Positions 1 through 5,878 of a DNA stretch of 7,314 nt are shown one piece after another; position 1 is the first letter of the stretch; every line of letters begins with the position of its first letter. The translations under genes and the position numbers were made by a program. Location: NCBI GenBank assembly GCA_023954795.1, contig JAGSHA010000156.1:1-7314 (forward strand). Direction: 5' to 3'. The stretch is from Oceanospirillaceae bacterium (GTDB taxonomy: Bacteria; Pseudomonadota; Gammaproteobacteria; Pseudomonadales; Balneatricaceae). The notes beneath the pieces were generated by a model. It saw only the letters and a program-made list of their open reading frames with translations, did no database searches and had not been told where the DNA came from.

Positions 1-218
1 CCACCGTTGCGGCCGGATGCGCCAAAACCGATGCGGGTCGCTTCCAGCACGACGACTTTAAAACCACTTTCTGCCAGATGAAGCGCGGTGGAAAGGCCGG
101 TGTAACCCGCGCCGATAACGCAAATATCAGCTTCGATCTGCCCCTGCAGGGCTGGGCGCAGGTTTTTGTCGTTCGCAGACGCTGCGTAATAAGAGGTTGT
201 GTGTGAAGGTGCAGACAT
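1..218 (-). CDS. puuB: PuuB-like gamma-glutamylputrescine oxidoreductase, N-terminal part (runs off the left edge)
   Basis: Only the first 72 codons are present; the rest lies beyond the left edge. The N-terminus has a Ser-Tyr-Tyr-Ala-Ala-Ser-Ala stretch (near residues 9-15) as in E. coli PuuB. A Rossmann beta-alpha-beta FAD-binding motif follows (ICVIGAGYTGLSTALHL, about residues 35-51), then a Glu closing the fold in VVVLEA and a GFGASGRNGG segment typical of DadA/PuuB-type amine oxidases. Known family members are flavoenzymes that oxidise gamma-glutamyl-putrescine to the aminobutyraldehyde, feeding GABA production. The neighbouring gabD and aminotransferase fit that role. The chosen ATG is preceded by GAG about 6 bases upstream. 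An in-frame ATG four codons earlier (base 230) is possible but has no better ribosome site. It lies on the same strand as the LysR gene, 184 bases downstream of it. Other DAO-family amine or amino-acid oxidases cannot be excluded from this fragment. Confidence 0.8.
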   Translation of the reverse strand, partial: MSAPSHTTSYYAASANDKNLRPALQGQIEADICVIGAGYTGLSTALHLAESGFKVVVLEATRIGFGASGRNG

Positions 219-231
219 AATCGTTCTCATT

Positions 232-272
232 ATTATACGAACCGACGTGTGAGGTCGGTTGTCTTGTTCGTA
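232..272 (-). promoter_or_regulatory. Dyad plus perfect -10-like hexamer in front of puuB
   Basis: On the minus strand a TATAAT hexamer lies at 232-237, just upstream of the puuB start. It abuts a dyad with 7-base arms, AACCGAC (240-246) and GTCGGTT (254-260). A second pair of arms, TACGAAC (236-242) and GTTCGTA (266-272), flanks and partly shares the first. No good -35 hexamer is seen at 17 bases, and transcription from this -10 would leave only a few bases before the ATG. The hexamer may therefore be fortuitous. The dyad could be an operator or a leader-RNA hairpin next to the start codon. Confidence 0.4.
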
Positions 273-281
273 GCGACAGCG

Positions 282-298
282 CTGGTGGGTACCCCCAG
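282..298. promoter_or_regulatory. Interrupted palindrome in the puuB upstream region
   Basis: CTGG (282-285) and CCAG (295-298) flank the palindrome GGGTACCC (287-294), with a single unpaired T at 286. It has no loop, so it fits a protein-binding palindrome better than an RNA hairpin. Its half-site GGGTA also occurs in the dyad at 345-364, which hints at a shared regulator. This is a sequence observation only. Confidence 0.3.
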
Positions 299-344
299 AC
301 TATCTCCTGTCCTATCAAAGATACGTCTCACCGTTGTGACCGCG

Positions 345-364
345 ATATACCCAGTAGGGTATAT
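345..364. promoter_or_regulatory. Perfect 8-4-8 dyad, operator-like
   Basis: ATATACCC (345-352) and GGGTATAT (357-364) form a perfect inverted repeat around AGTA, between the end of the LysR gene and puuB. On the plus strand five T residues follow it (364-368), but no plus-strand gene ends here, so a terminator role is unlikely. An operator for puuB transcription is the simplest reading; the binding protein is unknown. Confidence 0.4.
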
Positions 365-402
365 TTTTGAACGTTGTCTGCTTTTCCTTCTATACCTGAC
401 TT

Positions 403-1347
403 CTACATCTTCCTACTAAGGTTCACCAGCAAACTTTCCTGCAAACACTGGGTAAAGGCATTAATAATCACTTCATTGGCGTGTTTCTTCCGCCAGACGG
501 CGGCAAAGGTGTTGCTGTAGCCATAGTCATCGGGCATGAGCGGACGAACGTCTTTGTCCAGCCCCCAGTTCTGAACGACATGGGTGGGCAAAAAGCCGAG
601 GTAGTGGCCGCTGAGGATCAGCGTCGCGCGCGCTTCCTGATGATGGGCTTTGGCTTGTTTATTCCAATGGCGCATATCCGGATGGATCTCGCGGCCTGGC
701 ATCAGGCGGGGGGATTCAACAAACTTATGTTCCAGCAGTTCTTCTTTCGTGACCAACCGGGTGCGGTCGAACAGCGGGTGTCCGGCTCCACAGTAAAGCT
801 GCATCTGCTCCTCAAATAGCGCCAGAGTGTCCAGCTCTGGGAACGCATGCGGCAACACGGTAATGCCGATGTCTACCTGCTTCTCCAGCACAGCGGTGGT
901 GACATCATCCGATGACATGGTGGTGATCTGTACCCGGACATCGGGGGCTTTGTCGGCAAACCGGTTCAGTGCAGTGACAATCGAGGAGTTGTGCGCGCCA
1001 AGCATATGTTCGGCAAAACCGATATGCAGCTGCCCAAAAATACGGTTATGGGATTGGTTAACCCGATTGCGAAACTGATCCACCGCGCTGAGAAGTTCCA
1101 GCGTAGCGTCGTACACCGCTTGTCCCTGATGGGTCACACTGAAGCCCGCCCGACCACGTTCACACAAACGCATGTCCAGCCGTTTCTCCAGATCGGCGAT
1201 GTAGTTAGAGATGGTGGAGTTGGCCAGATTGAGCTGAATCTCGGCCGCTGAAAAACCTCCGGCTTCTACAACAGAACGAAATACGCGCAGCAGGCGCAGG
1301 TCCACATCGGCGAGTTGTCCGGAGATGGCTGCTTTCTTACGCCCCAT
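403..1347 (-). CDS. LysR-type transcriptional regulator
   Basis: The protein is 314 residues long, the usual size for the family. A winged helix-turn-helix occupies about residues 16-75 (LRVFRSVVEAGGFSAAE, then STISNYIADLEKRLDMRL and a wing ending FSVTHQG). A short linker helix follows, then a periplasmic-binding-protein-like effector domain from about residue 95 to 305, with the recognisable LHIGF and VDIGITV strands. The ATG has a strong ribosome site, GGGGGAG, six bases upstream. It is transcribed divergently from gabD, the standard LysR layout for control of an adjacent operon, and lies upstream of and co-directional with puuB. I infer that it controls the gabD-aminotransferase unit and possibly puuB, with a GABA or polyamine-pathway compound as effector. 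The effector is not visible from sequence. A 13-residue extension precedes the HTH. Confidence 0.93.
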   Translation of the reverse strand: MGRKKAAISGQLADVDLRLLRVFRSVVEAGGFSAAEIQLNLANSTISNYIADLEKRLDMRLCERGRAGFSVTHQGQAVYDATLELLSAVDQFRNRVNQSHNRIFGQLHIGFAEHMLGAHNSSIVTALNRFADKAPDVRVQITTMSSDDVTTAVLEKQVDIGITVLPHAFPELDTLALFEEQMQLYCGAGHPLFDRTRLVTKEELLEHKFVESPRLMPGREIHPDMRHWNKQAKAHHQEARATLILSGHYLGFLPTHVVQNWGLDKDVRPLMPDDYGYSNTFAAVWRKKHANEVIINAFTQCLQESLLVNLSRKM

Positions 1348-1392
1348 TGTTTTCTCCCCCTTAAGGTCGATGAAAGATTGGATAAATCGTTG

Positions 1393-1416
1393 TTACATTT
1401 GTATATGTAAATGTAA
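1393..1416. promoter_or_regulatory. Probable LysR-regulator binding site in the divergent spacer
   Basis: TTACATTT (1393-1400) and AAATGTAA (1409-1416) are perfect inverted arms around eight bases. They contain T-N11-A spacings typical of LysR-type sites. The centre (1404.5) lies about 64 bases before the start point expected from the candidate gabD -10 at 1457, close to where LysR regulators usually bind to activate. It also overlaps the likely -10 of the regulator's own gene, which would allow autorepression. Confidence 0.55.
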
Positions 1417-1426
1417 TTCCATTCAA
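1400..1426 (-). promoter_or_regulatory. Candidate promoter of the LysR-type gene
   Basis: On the minus strand TTGAAT (1421-1426) and TATACA (1400-1405) could serve as -35 and -10 with a 15-base spacer, shorter than optimal. The -10 falls inside the 1393-1416 dyad. A perfect TATAAT at 1430-1435 on the same strand is an alternative -10 but has no convincing -35. Confidence 0.3.
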
Positions 1427-1456
1427 ATAATTATATTACCAAAAGGTAGTCAGGTT

Positions 1457-1462
1457 TATAAA
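1457..1462 (+). promoter_or_regulatory. Candidate -10 element for gabD
   Basis: TATAAA lies in an AT-rich stretch 79 bases before the gabD ATG. The -35 region at 17 bases spacing is poor, as expected for a promoter that needs a LysR-type activator. The inferred start point would be near 1469, giving a leader of about 70 bases that includes the 1491-1514 hairpin. Confidence 0.35.
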
Positions 1463-1490
1463 TTACTCAACGCTGACCTTTACCCGATTG

Positions 1491-1514
1491 GGTGCCACTG
1501 GGCGTGGTGGCACC
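1491..1514 (+). promoter_or_regulatory. Perfect 8-8-8 dyad in the gabD leader
   Basis: GGTGCCAC (1491-1498) and GTGGCACC (1507-1514) form a GC-rich perfect inverted repeat around eight bases, ending 12 bases before the weak AAGAG ribosome site of gabD. In RNA it would be a stable 5' hairpin. No T-run follows, so it is not an intrinsic terminator. It could stabilise the message, tune translation or be a downstream operator. Confidence 0.45.
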
Positions 1515-1540
1515 TCATACGACAAAAGAGATAACTAAAA

Positions 1541-2998
1541 ATGAGCATTCAGTTGAAAGACAGCGGCCTGTTGAAAACTCAGGCATATATCGATGGACAA
1601 TGGGTTGCCGGTGACAACGGTGCAACCTTTGACGTACATAACCCGGCAACCGGTGAGTTGCTGGCAACCGTTGCAAGCGTTGGCGCAGCAGAGACCAAAC
1701 GCGCAATTGAAGCGGCTGAAAAAGCGATGGTCGCGTGGCAGGCACTGCCAGCGAAATCCCGCTCCGATATTCTTGAACGCTGGTACAACCTGATGCTGGA
1801 AAGTCAGGAAGATCTGGCGGTATTGATGACGGCTGAGCAGGGGAAACCGCTGTTCGAATCCCGTGGTGAAGTTGGTTACGGCGCCTCATTCCTGAAGTGG
1901 TTTGCAGAAGAAGGCAAGCGTGTATACGGCGATGTACTGCCTTCAACCGCTGATCGTCGCAGCATTGTGATTAAACAGCCGGTCGGTGTTGTGGCAGCTA
2001 TCACGCCGTGGAACTTCCCGAACGCGATGATCACCCGCAAGGTAGCGCCAGCATTAGCGGTGGGTTGTGCAATTGTACTGAAGCCTGCAGCAGAAACGCC
2101 ACTGTCTGCGCTGGCTCTGGCTGAGCTGGGTGAACGCGCCGGTCTTCCAGCAGGTTTGTTCAGTGTCCTGACCAGTGCGGATGCGCCGGCGGTCGGCGGT
2201 GAGATGACCTCTAATACCACCGTGAAGAAAGTGACATTCACCGGATCAACCGGTGTTGGCAAGCTGCTGATGAAGCAGTGTGCGGATACCGTCAAACGCA
2301 CCTCTATGGAACTGGGTGGTAACGCACCGGTGATCATATTTGATGATGCGGATCTGGATAAAGCGATTGCCGGTGCTCTGGTTTCTAAGTATCGCAACTC
2401 CGGTCAGACCTGTATCTGTGCCAACCGAATTCTGGTGCAGGACGGTATTTACGACGCATTCGTGGAGAAATTCACTGCGGCGGTGAACGAGTTCCGTATC
2501 GGTAACGGTCTGGATGACAGCACCACTCACGGTCCGGTGATCACTGAAAAAGCCGTTGCCGATATCCACGCGAAAGTTGAATCCGCCGTGGCGGAAGGTG
2601 CAACGGTTGTGACCGGTGGACGTGTGAGCGACAAAGGCTCCCACTTCTACGAGCCAACCGTACTGACCAACGTGACCGACGAGATGCGTCTGTTTAAAGA
2701 AGAGATCTTTGGTCCGGTAGCGCCCATCTTCAAGTTCAGCAGCGAAGCTGAAGCGATCTCAATGGCGAACGACACCGAATTTGGTCTGGCGTCATACATC
2801 TACACCAACGATCTGGGTCGCGTATGGCGTGTCTCTGAAGGTGTCGACTACGGCATGGTGGGTGTGAACGAAACGGCGATCAGTTCTGAAGTGATCCCGT
2901 TTGGTGGGGTAAAAGAATCCGGGCAGGGCCGTGAAGGTTCTAAGTACGGTCTGGATGATTACCTGGAAACAAAATATATCTGCATGGGCGGCCTGTAA
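1541..2998 (+). CDS. gabD: Succinate-semialdehyde dehydrogenase, NAD(P)+
   Basis: This 485-residue aldehyde dehydrogenase matches E. coli GabD in length and along its whole sequence. It would oxidise succinic semialdehyde to succinate in the cytoplasm, the last step of GABA catabolism. Visible active-site elements are PWNFP with Asn158, Glu257 in MELGG as general base, and nucleophile Cys291 in SGQTCIC. Arg166 (ITRK), Arg285 (KYRNSGQ) and Ser448 (AISSEV) match the positions that hold the substrate carboxylate in succinic semialdehyde dehydrogenases. Cys291-x-Cys293 resembles the pair that forms a redox switch in the human enzyme. In the cofactor loop the position three after Lys181 is Ala, not the Ser of E. 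coli GabD nor the Glu of NAD-type enzymes, so cofactor preference is open. The ribosome site is weak (AAGAG, about 10 bases upstream). It is the first gene of a probable two-gene operon; the next gene starts 9 bases after its stop. Confidence 0.93.
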   Translation: MSIQLKDSGLLKTQAYIDGQWVAGDNGATFDVHNPATGELLATVASVGAAETKRAIEAAEKAMVAWQALPAKSRSDILERWYNLMLESQEDLAVLMTAEQGKPLFESRGEVGYGASFLKWFAEEGKRVYGDVLPSTADRRSIVIKQPVGVVAAITPWNFPNAMITRKVAPALAVGCAIVLKPAAETPLSALALAELGERAGLPAGLFSVLTSADAPAVGGEMTSNTTVKKVTFTGSTGVGKLLMKQCADTVKRTSMELGGNAPVIIFDDADLDKAIAGALVSKYRNSGQTCICANRILVQDGIYDAFVEKFTAAVNEFRIGNGLDDSTTHGPVITEKAVADIHAKVESAVAEGATVVTGGRVSDKGSHFYEPTVLTNVTDEMRLFKEEIFGPVAPIFKFSSEAEAISMANDTEFGLASYIYTNDLGRVWRVSEGVDYGMVGVNETAISSEVIPFGGVKESGQGREGSKYGLDDYLETKYICMGGL

Positions 2999-3007
2999 GG
3001 CTAAGCG

Positions 3008-4369
3008 GTGAACAAAATGAGCGGAATTATCTATCCAACGACCAACCTGAAAGCGACTGAGTCTCTGACTTTAGAGCGCGGTGACGGTGTATACGTTTAC
3101 GACAATAACGGTAAAGAATACATCGAAGCACTGGCGGGTTTGTGGTGCACCTCACTGGGTTACAACAACCGTGAGCTGATCGACACCGTTAACGAACAGA
3201 TGGGACAGCTGTCTTACTCCCATATGTTTGGTGGCAAAACCCATCAGGTGGGTATGGATCTGGCGGACAAGCTGAATGCGATGGTGCCGGTTGAGAATGC
3301 AAAAGTGTTCTTCGGTAATTCCGGCAGCGATGCGAACGACAGCCACGTAAAAATGCTGCGTTACTACTTCAATGCCATCGGCAAACCAGAGAAGTTTAAG
3401 ATCATTGCGCGTGAGCGTGCCTACCACGGGGTGACTGTGGCGGCTGCATCGCTGACCGGACTGGTGCCGAATCACACTCATTTTGATCTGCCGTTCGATG
3501 CGCTGGGCATCCTGCGTACCGATGCGCCGCATTACTACCGTGGCGCATTGCCGGGTGAAACTGAAGAACAGTTTGTTGACCGTATCACCAACAACCTGGA
3601 ACAGCTGATCCTGAAAGAGGGTGCTGACACCATCGCCGCCTTCATTGCGGAACCGATTACCGGTGCCAGCGGTGTGATCGTGCCGCCTAAGGGTTACTAC
3701 GAAAAAGTTCAGGCGATCCTGAATAAGTACGACATCCTGTTCTGGGCGGACGAAGTGATCACCGGCTTTGGCCGTACCGGTAACGATTTCGGTTCGACCA
3801 CCATGAACATCCAGAAGCCGGACATGATGACGCTAGCGAAACAGCTGTCGTCTGCGTATATGCCGATCAGTGCGTCTGTGATTCGTGGTGATATGTACGA
3901 AGCGATGATCGAGCCGAGTGCTCAGGTGGGCGTATTTGGTCACGGTTACACCTACTCGGGTCACCCGGTGTCATGTGCGGTTGCACTGAAAACGCTGGAG
4001 ATCTACGAGCGCGACAACATCTTTGGTCACGCGGCTGAGATGGGTCGCTACATGCAGCGTCGTCTGCATGAGTTTGCGGATCACCCGCTGGTGGGAGAGA
4101 TCCGCGGGGAAGGTCTGATTGCAGCAGTCGAATTTGTTGCAAACAAGCAGACCGGTGAAGCATTTGCAGGCGGTGCGATTGGCGGCTTCGCACAGCAGGC
4201 GTGCCAGAACCACGGCATGATTACCCGTGCCGTTGCGGGTTCATCGCTGGCGTTCTGTCCGCCACTGATTGTCACCACTGAGCAGATCGATGAAATTATC
4301 GAGAAGTTCAGCTTGGCACTGCAAGACACACTCGACTACGTTACCCGCGAAAACTTGCAGGTCGCGTAA
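3008..4369 (+). CDS. Class III (omega-amino acid:pyruvate type) PLP aminotransferase, probably GABA or putrescine transaminase
   Basis: The protein has 453 residues, with the full class III fold type I signature. LWC lies near residue 46 and the phosphate-binding NSGSDAN at 104-110. RAYHG at 137-141 supplies the Tyr-His that stacks on the cofactor. Asp248 is in WADEVITGFGRTG, catalytic Lys278 in LAKQLSS, and GYTYSGHP at 313-320. Arg407 (MITRA) matches the mobile substrate-binding Arg of omega-transaminases. Overall it resembles SpuC, omega-transaminases and plant pyruvate-dependent GABA transaminase more than E. coli GabT. With gabD immediately upstream, I infer GABA to succinic semialdehyde with pyruvate as likely acceptor; putrescine is an alternative substrate. 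The start is ambiguous: GTG at 3008 has AAGG seven bases upstream, while ATG at 3017 (three codons later) has GGTGA five bases upstream. It ends the operon; a terminator follows at 4535. Confidence 0.88.
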   Translation: MNKMSGIIYPTTNLKATESLTLERGDGVYVYDNNGKEYIEALAGLWCTSLGYNNRELIDTVNEQMGQLSYSHMFGGKTHQVGMDLADKLNAMVPVENAKVFFGNSGSDANDSHVKMLRYYFNAIGKPEKFKIIARERAYHGVTVAAASLTGLVPNHTHFDLPFDALGILRTDAPHYYRGALPGETEEQFVDRITNNLEQLILKEGADTIAAFIAEPITGASGVIVPPKGYYEKVQAILNKYDILFWADEVITGFGRTGNDFGSTTMNIQKPDMMTLAKQLSSAYMPISASVIRGDMYEAMIEPSAQVGVFGHGYTYSGHPVSCAVALKTLEIYERDNIFGHAAEMGRYMQRRLHEFADHPLVGEIRGEGLIAAVEFVANKQTGEAFAGGAIGGFAQQACQNHGMITRAVAGSSLAFCPPLIVTTEQIDEIIEKFSLALQDTLDYVTRENLQVA

Positions 4370-4378
4370 GTCACAGTT

Positions 4379-4417
4379 AAACCCGCCAGCGTGTTATCAG
4401 GGGCGCGCTGGTGGTTT
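4379..4417 (+). repeat. Hairpin 1 downstream of the aminotransferase gene
   Basis: AAACC (4379-4383) pairs with GGTTT (4413-4417) and GCCAGCG (4385-4391) with CGCTGGT (4406-4412). There is one bulged C (4384), one G-U pair and a 14-base loop. It begins ten bases after the stop codon. No T-run follows, so alone it would not terminate; it may block 3' exonucleases. Confidence 0.5.
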
Positions 4418-4477
4418 GCCTCCCAATTGTTCAGAAGTGATGATCTGGCCGATTGACCCTGGTGCTTTCTTGTACTG

Positions 4478-4499
4478 AAGAAATTCTCACGAATTTCTT
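4478..4499 (+). repeat. Hairpin 2, perfect 9-bp stem with TCAC loop
   Basis: AAGAAATTC (4478-4486) and GAATTTCTT (4491-4499) are perfect inverted arms around the tetraloop TCAC. There is no clear T-tract after it. It is the second of four hairpins in the 3' region of the gabD operon. Confidence 0.55.
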
Positions 4500-4509
4500 G
4501 CTCCGTTGT

Positions 4510-4527
4510 TTGGTTGTCACCAACCAA
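4510..4527 (+). repeat. Hairpin 3, perfect 7-bp stem with TCAC loop
   Basis: TTGGTTG (4510-4516) and CAACCAA (4521-4527) pair perfectly around the same TCAC tetraloop as the preceding hairpin. CTCTTTT follows, a poor T-tract that could act as a weak first terminator ahead of the strong one at 4535. Confidence 0.5.
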
Positions 4528-4534
4528 CTCTTTT

Positions 4535-4559
4535 GGGGGAACATTGTTCCCCCGTTTTT
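4535..4559 (+). terminator. Rho-independent terminator of the gabD-aminotransferase operon
   Basis: GGGGGAAC (4535-4542) and GTTCCCCC (4546-4553) form a perfect 8-bp stem with a three-base loop. It is followed by G and five T residues (4555-4559). It lies 166 bases after the aminotransferase stop and 35 bases before the next gene's start, so it separates the two units. Confidence 0.9.
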
Positions 4560-4584
4560 ATTCCGTTGTCCATGTCTTACGCTT

Positions 4585-4588
4585 GGAG
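4585..4588 (+). promoter_or_regulatory. Ribosome binding site that fixes the DUF3422 gene start
   Basis: GGAG lies six bases before the ATG at 4595. The open frame extends upstream to an ATG at 4514, but that extension would read through hairpin 3 and the terminator, so 4595 is the real start. Confidence 0.8.
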
Positions 4589-4594
4589 TGCGCT

Positions 4595-5878
4595 ATGTAC
4601 AACTACCATCAGCGACAGGAACTCTTAACGGAGGTCCACTCCCGACCTTTCCAGCCTTTTACCGCACCGTTGCGTTTAATGCATTTTGCGGTGCTTTACG
4701 ATGGTGTCTCGGCTGCGGCAATCGAGCAGGACGTGTTGGCCGCAATCCGTGAGATGGGCTTTGTGTTTGATAAAGAGCATCATGGTTTTCTCTTTGTGAC
4801 CAATCGGCAGTATGCGATTCGTTACGAGCCGCACAACGAGTTCTATACCTTAACGCTCTACCATCTCAACGACGGTCCACCGTTTACCCACATGGATGAG
4901 TTAACCCGGTCTTTACCCGGTGCGCTGTTGGTTGAGCTGGAAATTCAATGTGAACGGGCCGATGTTCCTGAGCACATTGATCACTCATGTGACACTCCGT
5001 GTGAGTGTGGCCGGGACATCAACAGTGCGATCAAAGCACGCTTTGCCAGTGCCCAGTACTGTGTGTCGCAGGTGATGAACGGTTCGGCCATTGTCGCGAC
5101 TGATTTTCGTACCGAGAACGACCGGCAGCGGGTGAATATTCTGGTGAAGGATATCCAGTTGCAACCGGCGGAAACCGGACGCCTGCTGCAGCGGCTGTGT
5201 GAACTGGAAACCTACCGTCATATGGCGTTGTTATCGCTCCCCACCGCACGTGAACTGATGCCTGAAATCACGATATTGGATCAGACGTTGGCGAAGGTAT
5301 CTCAGCGATCAGGTGATGATCTGTCTGACGTACTCAACCAGATGACGGAACTGGCGGCGAAGGTTGAATCAATCTCAGCGGCAACCGCCAATCGCTTCTC
5401 TGCCAGCGATGCGTATTTTGCGCTGGTCGAGCGCTGTATCCAGGAGCTGCGTGAACAGCGCATTGAAGGTGGGCAGATGATCGCTGAGTTTATGGATCGT
5501 CATCTACGTCCCGCCCAGCGAACCTGTGACAGTGCAGCAGCACGTACCGAGCTGCTATCACGTCGTATTGCCCGGGCGACTGAATTGGTGCAATCACAAG
5601 TGAATCTGCACATTGAAGAGCAGAACAAAGCGCTACTGGAAGCCTTGAATGCCCGCTCTAAGCGCAAGATGGGGCTGGAAACTAAGCTGGAAAGCCTTTC
5701 CGTGGTGGTTGTCGTCTATTACCTTTACGACCTGATGGATCTGGCGCTGAAAAACCTGCTGCACGAAGGTGAAACGCTGGAACTGATGCTAACCGGGCTC
5801 ACCATGTTGCTGCCGTTTTTGCTCCTGCTGGTGATGTTCATGGTTCGCAGGTTAGTACGCGGTTATCGGGATGAGTAG
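4595..5878 (+). CDS. DUF3422 (COG4949) membrane-anchored protein
   Basis: With the 4595 start the protein has 427 residues, the usual length for this uncharacterised family. Family hallmarks are the N-terminal HSRPFQPF (residues 15-22), ELETYRHMALLSLPTARE (near 203-220), RFSASDAYFALVERC (267-281), LREQRIEGG (285-293) and RTCDSAAARTELLSRR. A long helical, coiled-coil-like stretch (about 230-365) leads into two membrane segments at about 368-385 and 395-417, with a short basic tail. The bulk of the protein precedes the membrane segments and no signal peptide is seen, so it is probably cytoplasmic. The helical-stalk-plus-two-TM layout recalls CorA-type and DUF155 proteins, which is an architectural analogy only. 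Cys119, Cys132, Cys136 and Cys138 form a cluster that may bind metal. The function is unknown. It overlaps the next gene by 8 bases, implying translational coupling. No clear promoter is seen in the short gap after the terminator. Confidence 0.9.
   Translation: MYNYHQRQELLTEVHSRPFQPFTAPLRLMHFAVLYDGVSAAAIEQDVLAAIREMGFVFDKEHHGFLFVTNRQYAIRYEPHNEFYTLTLYHLNDGPPFTHMDELTRSLPGALLVELEIQCERADVPEHIDHSCDTPCECGRDINSAIKARFASAQYCVSQVMNGSAIVATDFRTENDRQRVNILVKDIQLQPAETGRLLQRLCELETYRHMALLSLPTARELMPEITILDQTLAKVSQRSGDDLSDVLNQMTELAAKVESISAATANRFSASDAYFALVERCIQELREQRIEGGQMIAEFMDRHLRPAQRTCDSAAARTELLSRRIARATELVQSQVNLHIEEQNKALLEALNARSKRKMGLETKLESLSVVVVVYYLYDLMDLALKNLLHEGETLELMLTGLTMLLPFLLLLVMFMVRRLVRGYRDE

Noticed and set aside
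345..368. Dyad followed by five T residues read as a plus-strand terminator
   Set aside because: No plus-strand gene precedes it and the stem is AT-rich. An operator-like role near puuB is more likely.
1515..1946. 143-codon minus-strand frame over the start of gabD
   Set aside because: It is antisense to a well-supported gene, with composition typical of a shadow frame (rich in Arg, Pro, Ser and Leu) and no ribosome site.
4514..4594. Upstream extension of the DUF3422 reading frame to an ATG at 4514
   Set aside because: It would translate through hairpin 3 and the strong terminator. The ATG at 4595 has GGAG at ideal spacing, and the family sequence begins there.
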